A stretch of DNA of 64,000 nucleotides, from positions 992,001 through 1,056,000 of the forward strand of contig OY101129.1 in the NCBI GenBank assembly GCA_956465555.1, read 5' to 3'. A program made the translations under genes and the position numbers. The notes beneath the pieces were generated by a model. The model made no database searches and was not told the origin of the DNA. It saw only the letters and a program-made list of their open reading frames with translations. Positions 38,561-49,528 of this stretch are shown piece after piece. Source of the DNA: Nitzschia sp. pyKryTriq1. Taxonomy: Eukaryota; Bacillariophyta; Bacillariophyceae; Bacillariales; Bacillariaceae. Each line of letters starts with the position of its first letter. Position 1 is the stretch's first letter.

Positions 38561-39981
38561 CTTGATTGTTCGAAGTTTGATGAATCTATAATTGTGAGTA
38601 GATTATACGACTGAGCACAAAAGAACCCTCCCCCGCCCTTGCCTTTGGGCTGAAACCGCAAAAAAATGTGTTGTTGCATCTTGGGTGTTCCTAACGGTAC
38701 GTACCGGTACCTTCAACTTCTTCGCATGACGTAATGCCGGATGATTCAGAGTCAAGCAAGGAACAATAAGACAAGAAATTGAAGTATTCCTGGTCCATAA
38801 ACATTTCTAATAAGCCCTGAAGGCACGTTCTCGATATTGCGTCATCGACTGACTTTATTTATCTTGTTCGATATGACCCGCTCTCTGACTCACCCATTTC
38901 TCTCACAATAGCCAATAAATGCACTACACCGGCACAATAATTATTCTCCACTCTCCACTCCCAGAAAAGTCTACACGACAAAAACGGCAACATCAATAAT
39001 CGTTTTCTCAGCCACCTCATTATCGTGGATGCTTATTTCTTTCTATCGTCAGAGGGGCTTTTGACAACAACTTGAACAAGAAGTGTCGCGAGGAGCCAAC
39101 ATTATTACTGTATGAGCTGGCTCATATTCTTCAAATTCAAAAGCTCCCGTCGTCATCGATGCATGCAAGACGAGCACTCGTGCGTACGAACACACAACGC
39201 ATACTACCGCACCGCCTGTGACACAAGAATCTGGACAACACGAACGAAATTCAATCTCTATACAGTAGGTCTCACGTTTGTCTGGCGGTAAGGGACCGAC
39301 TGCGACTTCATCAGTGATGAGGTGGCGGGCTGCCGAGGAAGGGTAAACAGAACTAGTATGAACAAGAATTACCTAGCTACAGCGCCCACAACGTTGTCTA
39401 CCCATCATCCATGCAAGGGCAATAGTAGTAGACTAGTACTAAATAATGTGTTTTGTCTAAAGCCAACCCATCATTACCATTACCAGATTGCCAATATCGC
39501 TCGTCGTCGCTGTGCTGGTGTCGTCATCGAATGAGCTCGCAGATGATGGACTTTACTACTTGTTGTACAGTAAATCTTGGGTGTTCTTCTTTCAAAGACC
39601 ACCACTCTCGCCAGTGGTATTTAGACTAGAATGGTAGCTCTGCTGCTACACTACTACTAGCTACTAGAGGAGACAAATCGAATCGTGGTCTTCTTGGAGA
39701 AGGGAGCGATTGCTTGAAGTATGCTGGTGCTGTAGTACCTCAGCAAGCAGCCCTGTGCATTATGCATCTACAGTAAGTAGCATTAGTAGCAATGTGAATA
39801 TCTAGCTTACGTCGTCCATTGGAGCGGAGGGGTGTCTGTCTGGACAGTCGCTGCTGCGATCCATGGGCACTGGCAGCCCTACTACAGGAAGTAGTAGCAG
39901 TAGTAGTAGAGCTGTTTGCTACTACTCCTACTAGTAGCATGTCGTCGCGTTTGTTCTGGTTATGATTGTCGTTGATCATCA
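38561..39981. other. Gene-free stretch
   Basis: 1,421 bp upstream of WY/RGLE copy 2. It includes a GGTACGTACCGGTACC palindromic string near 38695-38712 and a TGACGTAA near 38728. Small frames on both strands have no support. Confidence 0.5.
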
Positions 39982-41351
39982 CTACTGTGACTTGGATCCC
40001 ACAAATTCTCCAATGAGATAGGGAAGCAACAAAATAGCATAGAGTGGATTCCGTCGGAGAAAATCCAAGGGTCGAAAATGAAAGAGTGATGCCCCAATCG
40101 CAATAGTACTCGTATCCCTAGTACTACTACTGCGGTCACCGCCGTCGCCATTGTCCTCGACCGCCACATAATCGACACGATGCCAGGTCCAAGTCGGTAC
40201 CCACATGGCATCCCCACCGACAGTCCGTACATTTTCATAGCGGGGAACCCTTTGGATCTGCTCCAAAGACGCCCAGGAAGCAAAATATCCGCGACTGTCG
40301 GGAGAAACCGATGGTCTCAGCAAGTGCGAGTATTGAGGGTCGATCAAGGTCCATTCCTTGGCACCGGCGAGTTGAACTGCAACATTACCAATAGGTTCGC
40401 AATGCAAACCAGTAAAAGGTCGATCATGGGAGGACGTTTGGCTGGTCGTAGCTGCATCATCCTTTTGTGAATAGAAAGTGTTGCAAGTAGTAGTGGCAGT
40501 TTCATCCTCTGATGATCCTCCTCCCCCTGTCGTCGCCTTGCAAGCAGAAGTAGCAGTAGCATCCTCCCCACTGGTAGTAGTAGCACTATCACTTTCGTCT
40601 TCTTGATCTTGTTTGGTGCTGGTTCTTGTTGCGACGACTCGTCGTCCTCCATTCGCCACAAACAACGGAACTGTCAGAGGTCCTTTGAGGAACGCCCATG
40701 GTGATGTAATATGCCCCAGTAGTCGATTTTTGGAAAATCGATCGTCGTTGGATCCATCACCAAACAATTGGTTCACGATTTCCATAGGAGCCACTTCATC
40801 GAGTACCGAAGGATTGGCCCGGACAAAGAGTTGCGATCCAATTTTACTATAGGGTTTGCTGGCAATATTAGTGTCATGATTGTCATTGTCATCATTGTCG
40901 TCCTCACCCAGCATACCCTTAATAATTTGAGAAATGGGAGCATGATCGTCCGGTGTGAGGGCCCCGTACACCCGGGCATCGGTAAAATATGGAATCGTCA
41001 TGTGTTCTTGACTCAAACCGTGGACGGAAAGTCGACGATCTTGTTCTTGTTGTTGCAAGACTGAAGCATTCCATAATCCTTTGAGAAGTAACGGTCGTTC
41101 TCGCCAATCCGTCCCATACGTTTCTTCTAGATACCTCAAGGGACTTTCGGATGCTATTACCTTGGCGTCTCCAAAATCAATGACTGGAATGGGTAGAGGA
41201 GGGACGTAATACTCGCCGGAAGGTACGTGTAGTTGTTGGTCAAAGGCTCGCCAGCTCTTGGCTTGCCAATCTTTGGAAAACTTGAACGATGGAGTCCATT
41301 GCGCCAGAGACCAAGCGACCAAGGCGAGTGGCAGCGGCAAGGGACGACTTC

Positions 41352-41382
<31 letters not shown>

Positions 41383-41502
41383 CCACAGAAGAATGAGAAA
41401 CGTCGAGAGTAACAATGACGTCAACGCGACTCGAGAGCACAGGCGGAATGTGGCGGAGATAAATCCTCCTACTCCTCTCTTCTGTACTAGTAACAGTGTC
41501 AT
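39982..41502 (-). CDS. JmjC/cupin-8-like protein with N-terminal membrane segment
   Basis: 506 residues, ATG 41502. A hydrophobic helix at about 23-40 (SRVALTSLLLSTFLILLW) suggests an ER/Golgi signal anchor. The cupin-like core begins with ERPLLLKGLWNASV and IPYFTDARVYGALT. Later come FTGLHCEPIGNVAVQLAGAK (His367, Glu369), WTLIDPQYSHLL, and VPTWTWHRVDYV (His441). His-x-Glu plus a distal His is a possible Fe(II) site, although most JmjC hydroxylases use His-x-Asp; a 2-oxoglutarate-binding residue was not identified. The family oxidises proteins or nucleotides using iron and 2-oxoglutarate (established); the substrate here is unknown. A Ser/Thr/Ala low-complexity insertion (about 300-355) precedes the metal motif. 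The lumenal location is inference. Confidence 0.75.
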
Positions 41503-42016
41503 GGATTCTACTGATGGTATTACTGGTATAAACCTGTACTACCCAGTTGTGTCTTGTGTCGTCCCCGGAGTTTTGTTGTTGGTGCTGTTTGTGTCATCAT
41601 CATCATCATCGCACATCGTGACACAAAACAAAAAATTCAAAACTACGCGATGAATAAAACGGCTCTCGGCGCGGCCGACCGACGTACGGGGGTACACATA
41701 TCTGTCTACTTAGGTACGCATAATATAGTTTGTACGTTTGTACGTAAGGTAGTTCTCCAAGTTACACGTGGATGAAAATGAGAGGACCTTACTGAAAGAT
41801 TCTCGTCGGGCCGGGCCCGCGCGCACCTAGATCGTGATGCGCGACGATCGATCCGTTGGTGAGGCGTTCAAGCAAGAAAAGAGACGCGTATGCTTGGTTC
41901 ATGATGATGCATGCCTTTTATTTCAACCTTTCATAGTCTACCGGTACCTCTTCCTTCCTCTTTGTGTAATATAGCATAATTTATCTTTCCATCCGCATCC
42001 GACCAACAAAAAAAAG
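41503..42016. promoter_or_regulatory. Divergent promoter region, JmjC-like / PDK-like
   Basis: 514 bp between divergent start codons. It includes a (CAT)n run near 41598-41613 and a TACCGGTA at about 41939. A TGACGTCA at 41416-41423 lies just inside the JmjC-like coding region. Confidence 0.4.
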
Positions 42017-44225
42017 ATGAAGCGGACCTTGGCGCAACAACGAAAAAGCTACTACTCGGCATCATCACTCATCCGATCAATGACAATGTCAACAACAACA
42101 ACGTGCTGCCGAAGAAGAATCTTTGATTCTTCTTCCTGGACGACCGAGAATCATCAGGTAACTCGTTTGGAATCTCCAACAACATCGATGATTCCATCGC
42201 GACGATCGCATCATCCACCACCATCTCTGATCGTAGGAGGAGCATGGCAGAGGGGATCCAGCAAAAATCCACCGTCACCAGCAGGAGCAGCAGCAGCCTC
42301 ATGCCTCCTACCATTTCCTACCGGTATTGCTGCCTCAACAGCAGCAACAACAACAAGAAGAATGATGGTGCCTCTTATACAGCAGCATTCCAATGATTTC
42401 TTCTCAAGCAATAGTGCCTCGAGAATGGTACAACGTTGGAAGAACAACAATGACCTCGGCTGCCGCTGCTGGTATAGTTCCACACCAAGAAAAAGGGATC
42501 TCTCCTATCATTATTTAACCTCACTGTCTCCACCCGACGAGCACCACTCGCTCCCTTCCCTTCCACTCGACATTTCCTCTCATGCTTCCTCGCCGCTCGT
42601 GTCATTTGATACCATTCCACCTGATATTGCGGCTTTGGTCAATACCTTTGCAGCCAAGAATCCTACCATGATTTCTCTCAAGGATTTGATTCAAATGACC
42701 AAGGATATTACTGGCAATTCACCCCGGTCGCTGACAAGCAGTGGCCCGGCCGGTCGTTTGGCACGACGGCTGGCGGGAGAACGAGGGTTGATGGAATTTG
42801 GACAATTGTTAAAGCAAGAATTACCCATCCGATTGGCGCATCGGATCCAGGATTTGGATGGCATTCCTCGATTGCGAGACATGCCCAGTGTCCAAACCGT
42901 CAAGGGGATATACATTCATTCCTTTTTGGCCCTGTTGGAAATTGAAAACCCCGTCACACCGGCATTGGAAGCCAAATTTGCCGATTTACTCCAACAACTT
43001 TACCAAAATCATTCTCAAGTCTTGGTCCAAATGGCGCGAGGAGCGTGGGAATTCAAATCACGCATTATTACTACTAGAAGTATGCATAATCGAGGAGGGC
43101 AAAAGGATGGAGACCACGATGATGATGATAGTAATATTGTTTGGTTTGCCCAACAAGAAGAATGTCACGCCTTTTTGGATCGCTTCTATTCCAGTCGAGT
43201 CGGAATCCGTGTCTTGGCCGGACAATACTTGGCGGTCCGGCAACAGTGGCAACAACAAACACAACCCAGGTCGTCTCTTCGCATTTCGAGTACTGCCGGA
43301 GATGTTTCAGGTCTGGCTCCAGCAGCAGGATCGTCCTCACATTGTTATTATTCCAAACAATACATTGGCATGATTTGTCAGGAAACCAGTGCGTACGATG
43401 TCGTACAAGCGGCCATTCAGGATGCTACCCGGTTGTGTGAGGCCAAATTTGGAGAAGCGCCTCGAGTGGTCGTACGAGGACGATTGGATTTGACCTTTCC
43501 CTACATTCCCTCACATTTGCACTATATCGTCTTGGAACTGTTGAAGAATGCCTTGCGAGCCACAGTCGAACACTACTACCAAACACATCCCCCCAAGAAG
43601 CAGGATGATAATGATAATGATGACCACGACGCTGGGGATGCCGTGCCATCTTCCGCCTTGTCGAGGTATCGACAGACGCATCCCAATCAAAATATCGTCG
43701 CAACTCCCTTTCCCGACGTGGTAGTGATTATCGCTGACAACACGGAAAATGAAGATGTCGTCATCAAGATTTCGGATCGTGGAGGTGGAATCCCTCGAAG
43801 TCATATGGAACATATTTGGTCCTATCTCTATACGACGGCCAATCCCAACATTCAAAAAGGGATCTTGCAGCAGTCGTCTACTGCTACTGCTACTGCTAAT
43901 GGTGCTAATGGTGGAGGGGATTCGTTAGTGTTGGCCGGGCTGGGATATGGACTTCCCATGTCCAGAGCCTATGCGAGATACTTTGGTGGAGATTTGGACA
44001 TTATCAGCATGGAGGGACATGGAACGGATGTAAGTGCTGCTCTCGACTACGAGTAGTAGAGAAGAGAGGCTAGAGTATCACTACTGAACGTTGTTGTTGA
44101 TTCTTGCGGCCAACCGCGACTCACTGACTGACTTGCTGTCGTTTTTCTCTCTCTTATTCTCAATACAGGCCTTTGTGTATCTAGCTCGACTAGGCGACAA
44201 GGGACCCACCAAGTTTCAAGTCTAG
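42017..44225 (+). CDS. Mitochondrial PDK/BCKDK-type protein kinase, spliced
   Basis: Two exons, 42017-44029 and 44169-44225, give 689 residues; the 139-bp GT-AG intron joins GHGTD to AFVYLARLGDKGPTKFQV, as in family members. The N-terminal ~190 residues are basic and rich in Ser/Thr/Arg, fitting a mitochondrial presequence plus a linker. The helical regulatory domain follows (SLKDLIQMTKDIT; PIRLAHRIQDLDGIP; FLDRFYSSRVGIRVLAGQYL). The GHKL ATPase domain has ELLKNALRA (N box), DRGGGIP (G1) and LAGLGYGLPMSRAYARYFGG (G2). These kinases phosphorylate and inactivate the pyruvate or branched-chain ketoacid dehydrogenase complex in the matrix (established); which of the two cannot be settled from motifs alone. 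An acidic insertion sits between the N and G1 boxes. Confidence 0.9.
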
Positions 44226-44343
44226 CTATTTGCACTTTCCCTACCGGTACCCGTATATGCAAGTGTTTTTCTTTTTCAAATTTACAAGGATGCATTGGCA
44301 CGTGAGGTCGAGCGGCAGATTGCAGCTTCTTGCCATATTGATA

Positions 44344-44938
44344 TTAGACATCAATCGTGGGCCCAGCCGCAGCCACAGTATGACCCCCGTCAACATTTCG
44401 GATGGCTCCGTCCATTTGATTATGAGACTCTTCAGAATCGGTTTTGATGAAGTGATCCTGCTGCGAGATGATAGGGTGAATGTCATGGCTACCGCCGGAC
44501 ATGTCATTTGAAGGAAGCTCACTGATGCTGCCTCCCTGTTCTTCGTCCTCCTCTTCTTCTTCTTCTACTTCCATGGAATCCGAAGGAACAAACATTGGAT
44601 TTGGCGCCATTGCCGCAGTCAAAGTGTCATTTTCATTTCCAACCCAGAAAGTCTTCATCTTGCCCTTGCCCTTGACTTTGATCGTCCCACGTAATTTTAC
44701 GGGAATATCAGGGGCGTGAATCTCCAAGAGCTTGGCCGAGGCCAAGGAACAATGGATCTTGCCCGGCATGGAGTTGGATTCCATTCGAGAAGCCGTGTTC
44801 ACAGTGTCACCAAAGAGACCGTAGCGAGGGTTCAAGGATCCAATCACGTTCGAAACCACGGGGCCGGCACTGACTCCGACACGAATCTGGACGTAGCGCA
44901 TCGATGGATCGTCCTCATCGATCAAAATTAGGGAAGCT
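44344..44938 (-). pseudogene. Truncated copy of the receptor cyclase C-terminus
   Basis: This 595-bp segment matches the 3' end of the receptor cyclase at 51196-55425, from about residue 1152 to its stop, on the opposite strand. Homology begins abruptly at about 44938, in the middle of the cyclase domain. The copy therefore lacks the FSDIVGF metal-binding half and the VETVGDAYM specificity residue and cannot be an active cyclase. The remaining frame is open to a TAA at 44344 and keeps GLFGDTVNTASRME and GKIHCS. By eye the cyclase part is roughly 95% identical in DNA, while the acidic tail has diverged by indels. The first in-frame ATG is at 44901. The stop faces the PDK gene 118 bp away. Best read as a recent duplicated gene fragment; expression as a short protein is possible but unproven. 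Confidence 0.85.
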
Positions 44939-45097
44939 CCAGTAGTAGAGAGCGGCAGAGCTACGAGGAGGGTACTGCCGGAATGGTAGCTACCAGTAGT
45001 ATTTGGTACACATGCTGGTGGTCCTAGTTGCTAGTAGAGTATGAGGATCATCATCATTCTTATCATGAAAAAGGACAACCGAATGTACTAGAGATAG

Positions 45098-47026
45098 CTA
45101 GCACAAGGAAACAGTCAAGCGGACCCTTGAAAGATCAAAGGTGGTGGTCGTCGTCGTCGTCGCCTTGTTCTTGCTGCTGCTGCTGTTGCATTTCTTCTGC
45201 TGTAGGATGGGAATGGTCAAACTCATGGTATGTGTCACATGATATTTGGTACCTTGGAGTTGCATTTGAATACGGTCTCGTTTCATGGCCCGGGAACACG
45301 TCAAGAGTGTGTTGGAAAGTGGATTTCCAATCAATTCGCAATATAAATTTGTTGTTGAACCGCTAGTCACCGGCAAGGACACCTGCGTTTTGCGTTTCAA
45401 AGGATCGGCGTAATAATTGGGATTGCCCATGGCTTGATCGTCCAACTCCAGTTCGATTTGAAAGATGGAATCATCGCGGCCGGTCGAAAGGCATCGTTTA
45501 AAATCGGCCATACGGGTACTCCACACAAAAAAGAGCGTCGCGAGTGGTCGTTTCCCCTGTTGTTGCTGCTGCTGCTGCTGCCGTAGTTCTTCGTATTTGT
45601 CCTCAATCTCGTCAATGAGTACGAGCCGAACAATCCATCGATCCGGCAAGTACTTGGCGGCTTGATAGGGAATCAATTGTCGATCGGCTAGATTGGCGCT
45701 GGGTTTTCCCGTTTCCCAACACTCGCTGTGGTATTTCATTTGCCCAATGATACAGACCCGCCCGGGTGAAGTATAATTCAAAAAGTCTCCTCCGCATACT
45801 TGGCATCGTGGTACTGATTTTTCCAATAAAATTTCTTCCAACTCGTCCCCAATCGCATCCTTGACCCCTTGGACGTCCCCCAGTTCTTCGGGACTGACTC
45901 CAATCTTTTCTCCGGCCACCGTCCCGACCACTTTGGGTTTGTCTCGAATCATACATTCGAATTGGCATTTGCCGCAAATACAATAGAGAGACTGCGGTGG
46001 TGATGATGGTGCTGATGGTGGTGATACTTCAGTATTCTCCGTTTCGATCATTTCATCTACCATAAATTGCACTTCCATGGGATGATGCTTGAGTTTGGCT
46101 TGGCACAGTCGGCAGGCAAAGCATGATGCGTGCAAGGTTCGACCATACGTTTGGATGGTTGGATCTGTAGGATAAATTGTCTCTAAACAGGCTGCGCAGG
46201 GTGGCAAGCCCTTGACATTATTCTTGATGTGGCTTTGAATAGATGAAAAGGAAGAAGCAGCAGAGGAAGGACTTTTCGTCAATGATCGGTTCGAAGAGGA
46301 GAACTGATGCTCCCCTAGAGGCGTGCGAGGACGTCTCCGTCGTTGTTGGTGATGATGAAGGCCCGAGGAGGATGACGCCAACAACAGCAACTCATCTGCC
46401 GCCATATTTTCAAACTGCTCAATCACATGCGAAGTGGACTTTTCGCGTTTGTAGGGTGTCCTCGTCTTCCTACTCGTGCTACTACTGGGTGCAGCAACAG
46501 CAGAGGACCCGCTTTCCGTCTTATTTGCAGCGCCCATGACTGCCTTTTGATAGTCCTGAATGCGATCCTTCATGGATGTCTGGAGGAGGATTTGAGTTTC
46601 CTCGTCCACTGCAGCTGATTCTGAGAATACGACATATTCTTGTTCCTCCCAAGAGTCGTCGTCGTCGTTGTCTACGTGTCCCGAGCCACCATCACCACCT
46701 CGCGCACAGCAAGAGACGATACTGTGATAAATGGTTTGCAGCAAGACTTTCATAATGGCTCGATTCAGTTCCAGTGATGCTGGACACCTGCTGTGGAAGA
46801 GGCCGAGGATGACGTCTCGAAGCACAGCTTTTGCTATCAGGAGAGATGAGCCACAATAAGCAGCAGCAGCAGCAGCAGTACAAGTACCGGTACTATTGCG
46901 AATATCCGTCTGATGGTACAGGTACGTGTAGTACGTGTCCTGCCACAGAGGTTTCAGTTCAGTAATCGAAGATAGGAGTCGTCTGCTAGCTACTGTTATC
47001 ACACCACCGATCAGCTCTTTCACCAT
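45098..47026 (-). CDS. LIM-like zinc-finger protein
   Basis: 642 residues from ATG 47026 (MVKELIGGV). A LIM-type first zinc module is C277-x2-C280-x18-H299-x2-C302. The second module starts C305-x2-C308 and appears to be completed by C351-x2-C354 after a ~25-residue acidic Pro/Ser insertion, which makes the inter-Cys gap unusually long. Further on, C408-x2-C411...H433-x2-C436 looks like a second, partial LIM module. The C-terminal ~190 residues (RWIVRLVLIDEIEDKYEEL, LATLFFVWSTRMADFKRCL) are folded-looking without a recognised family. The N-terminal ~270 residues are mixed and partly disordered. LIM domains mediate protein binding in cytoskeletal and nuclear complexes. Assignment as LIM-like rests on Cys/His spacing only. 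Confidence 0.7.
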   Translation of the reverse strand: MVKELIGGVITVASRRLLSSITELKPLWQDTYYTYLYHQTDIRNSTGTCTAAAAAAYCGSSLLIAKAVLRDVILGLFHSRCPASLELNRAIMKVLLQTIYHSIVSCCARGGDGGSGHVDNDDDDSWEEQEYVVFSESAAVDEETQILLQTSMKDRIQDYQKAVMGAANKTESGSSAVAAPSSSTSRKTRTPYKREKSTSHVIEQFENMAADELLLLASSSSGLHHHQQRRRRPRTPLGEHQFSSSNRSLTKSPSSAASSFSSIQSHIKNNVKGLPPCAACLETIYPTDPTIQTYGRTLHASCFACRLCQAKLKHHPMEVQFMVDEMIETENTEVSPPSAPSSPPQSLYCICGKCQFECMIRDKPKVVGTVAGEKIGVSPEELGDVQGVKDAIGDELEEILLEKSVPRCQVCGGDFLNYTSPGRVCIIGQMKYHSECWETGKPSANLADRQLIPYQAAKYLPDRWIVRLVLIDEIEDKYEELRQQQQQQQQGKRPLATLFFVWSTRMADFKRCLSTGRDDSIFQIELELDDQAMGNPNYYADPLKRKTQVSLPVTSGSTTNLYCELIGNPLSNTLLTCSRAMKRDRIQMQLQGTKYHVTHTMSLTIPILQQKKCNSSSSKNKATTTTTTTFDLSRVRLTVSLC

Positions 47027-47967
47027 GGTCAAAATGCATGATGCATCTCCTGCCTAATACGTATGATGGATATATTGTGATGAATGATGGTGATGATGAT
47101 GATATGTTCGTCGTCGTTGTTGGAAAAATCGGCGGAGGTTCAGCGATGTCGCGGCGAGCGGGGCGTTCCGTCCGCACTAACTGCATGCATGCGCATGCAG
47201 GATCTTGCGCGATGGATTTGAATAAATTAGATTCCTACCGTATGATACTGCGGGTCGACGTGCGTGATGATGACGTTGAAGGACGACTCATCCGACCGTT
47301 CAAAAAGTAGTATCTTACTGACTGTCTGTCTGCCCGGCGAGAAGACGCGACGACTCCTCCTCACTCCTCCTCTCCTACCCTTGAACAATGTTTGGCGCGA
47401 ACTTCCTCCTCCTCCTACCCTCCATGCTATAAGAGCTACATATCAAGATTGGTGCTGTAACACCAACTATTCTTCTTGGACCCGATCTGGTAGCGAATTG
47501 ATCACGTTTGTTCCTCTGGAGATGAAGAATCATCTGGCATGACAAAGAGAGTATCCGAAAATGGCTGCGCAAACGAAAAAACGATTGTCCACGACCTTTC
47601 CGAGGGTAACGACGAGTTAGAAACAAGTGTTTGCCACATGCATGGTAGGTAGGTAGGTAGGTAGGTAGGTAGGGGTAGAGGCGATCTGGGATGGTGATGG
47701 GGGGTCTGGAGGCTGGACCACTTCTTCGGTTTACCGTGTTATGGGACATGCTCATCCTAATAACCAATCAATCAATCAATCAAGAAACTTCGACCTTAAT
47801 AAGCTATTTTGAATCGATACTGATTGGTAGTACTGTAACAGTACAGTACAGGTACTGTACGACGCGCAACAGTCGTATGCAACATCAATAGCCACAGACA
47901 CCAGACTGTCAGTCAGTACCATTACTCCACATGATACAACAAGCCTTTTTTTCACCCGATACTCTCT
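47027..47967. other. Intergenic with GTAG repeat
   Basis: 941 bp between two minus-strand genes. It has a (GTAG)n array at 47645-47672, a short CAAT run at about 47764-47781 and a GTACAGTAC-type string near 47838. No gene is supported. Confidence 0.5.
47645..47672. repeat. (GTAG)n tetranucleotide repeat
   Basis: About seven tandem GTAG units in intergenic DNA. Confidence 0.9.
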
Positions 47968-49528
47968 CTAGACTTCCACCAATAGATCCGACGGATTGGG
48001 ATACTTTTGTTTGCTGTTGCTATTGCTGTTGTTGCTGATTCCAGCAGCACCCCGACCACCACTGTTGTTGGTGTTGTTGGTATAGTTTCCATTTCCATTC
48101 CCCACACTACTATTGGCCAAGGATGGATCGGGACTTGCTTCATACAGAGCTCTCCAATCCTCATTGGCATGGATATCGTCCAAAATCATACTGAAACAAC
48201 TGACGAGAGCATCTCGCTCCAATTTCTATTACACACAGGATCGCGTAGCCAAATAACCAAAGAAACCAACAAGCAAGCAAGCAAGCAAGCAAAGAAACAA
48301 AAGAAACCGATGTGTGAGAAGAGAAACAAAAATATGATGAATTGAAGAATATACTGCAGTACTTCTTCTTTCTGCACTCGTGCATGATGATGATGTGTAT
48401 GTGTATGTGTGAACGTACCGAATTGGCTTGCAAGTCCAAACTTCCATTTTGGGTCAATAACGAAAAACAGGATGAATCCGGTACCTTGGTTTCATTCAAT
48501 TGTTGCAAGGCATTCGTTTTCTTTCCGACATCGATATACAAGACATTCGTCAAGGCGATGCGATGGACCGATCCACGCATCAAAACAATCGAGACTTGTC
48601 CCGATTGATTCGGAACTCGGCGGGGAAATTCCGTCTGCCACGTGACGGATTTCGTATCATCATCCAATTTAATCCAAACCCGTTTCGGATCGCAATGGAC
48701 GCCATGAGCAACCAAACGAATCCCACGTCCTTGTAAGCGGCCCATCGTTTCGGCAATAATCTTGTTGGAAGGGATCTTTTTGAGGGCGGGATGTTCCGGA
48801 CTGGCGGGGCGGAGATGAGCTGGAGGAAATGAAGCAGCAACATTCTGTTGTGACGGAGGACTTGCTGTCGCCGTACCGGTAGGCGTTGCGATGTAACTGG
48901 ACATGGTCGAAGAAGCTTGCAAAATAGGAGGCAGGCGTGACCTTTGTTGAGATAATGCTGATCCAGCATTCATATTCATATTCGTGCTATCTCCTACCAC
49001 GCCAACCCCGACATCGCTCATGGTTTGGTTGGCGGGGAGCCAGTACCCTGCGGGAGGCATGGCGGCATCGGTGCGACGGGCATACCGTTTGCGATTGGCG
49101 TTGCAGTACCGTTTGCGATACCCACGGGGCACCAGCAGGTACAGGATCCAACAGGCCAAAACACCGCCTAAAAAGACTGTATAGGACCAAATCGTTTCGG
49201 GAAAGGGACTGATCTCTTGAAAGGACAACTCTTTCGCGGGTGAAGATTGCATCTGCTGCTGTATCTGCTGCATGGACGCTGGAGGAAAGGCGACTAGTTG
49301 AATTGGCTGCTGCTGCTGCTGCTGTGGCACTCCCCGCTCGGGTGCTTGCCAGTCGACTCGATAGAGGTGCATGGTTGTTGCTTGCTGCGCGCCTTCTAGT
49401 TCAGAGAGCTGTCGTCGCTTTCGAATTCTTCCTCTGCTGGTGGTGGCATGATGCTCACTGGATGTTGTTGTTGTTGTTGTGGTTGCTGTTTCCATCATCT
49501 CATCGAGGCCAGTGAGAGTCGGGGTCAT
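47968..49528 (-). CDS. Single-pass membrane protein with PH-like domain, spliced
   Basis: Exon 1 is 49528-48419 and exon 2 is 48225-47968, joined in phase 0 (LQANS/KLERDALVSC), giving 455 residues. The intron is 193 bp, GTACGT...TAG, and carries a (GCAA)n run. A Thr/Gln-rich N-terminus leads to a membrane helix at about 114-133 (WSYTVFLGGVLACWILYLLV) followed by RGYRKR, which points to a cytosolic C-terminus. After a disordered linker, a PH-like domain spans about 258-435 (KRVWIKLDDDTKSVTWQTEF, GSVHRIALTNVLYIDVGK, CFSLLTQNGSLDLQANS, ERDALVSCFSMILDDI). PH folds bind lipids or proteins; the ligand is unknown. The helix ending in DALVSCFSMIL is the expected C-terminal helix of the fold, which supports the splice. 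Confidence 0.8.

Noticed and set aside
44926-44938. Truncated cyclase copy as a functional cyclase gene
   Set aside because: The half-domain with both metal-binding aspartates and the specificity Glu is absent and homology stops abruptly.
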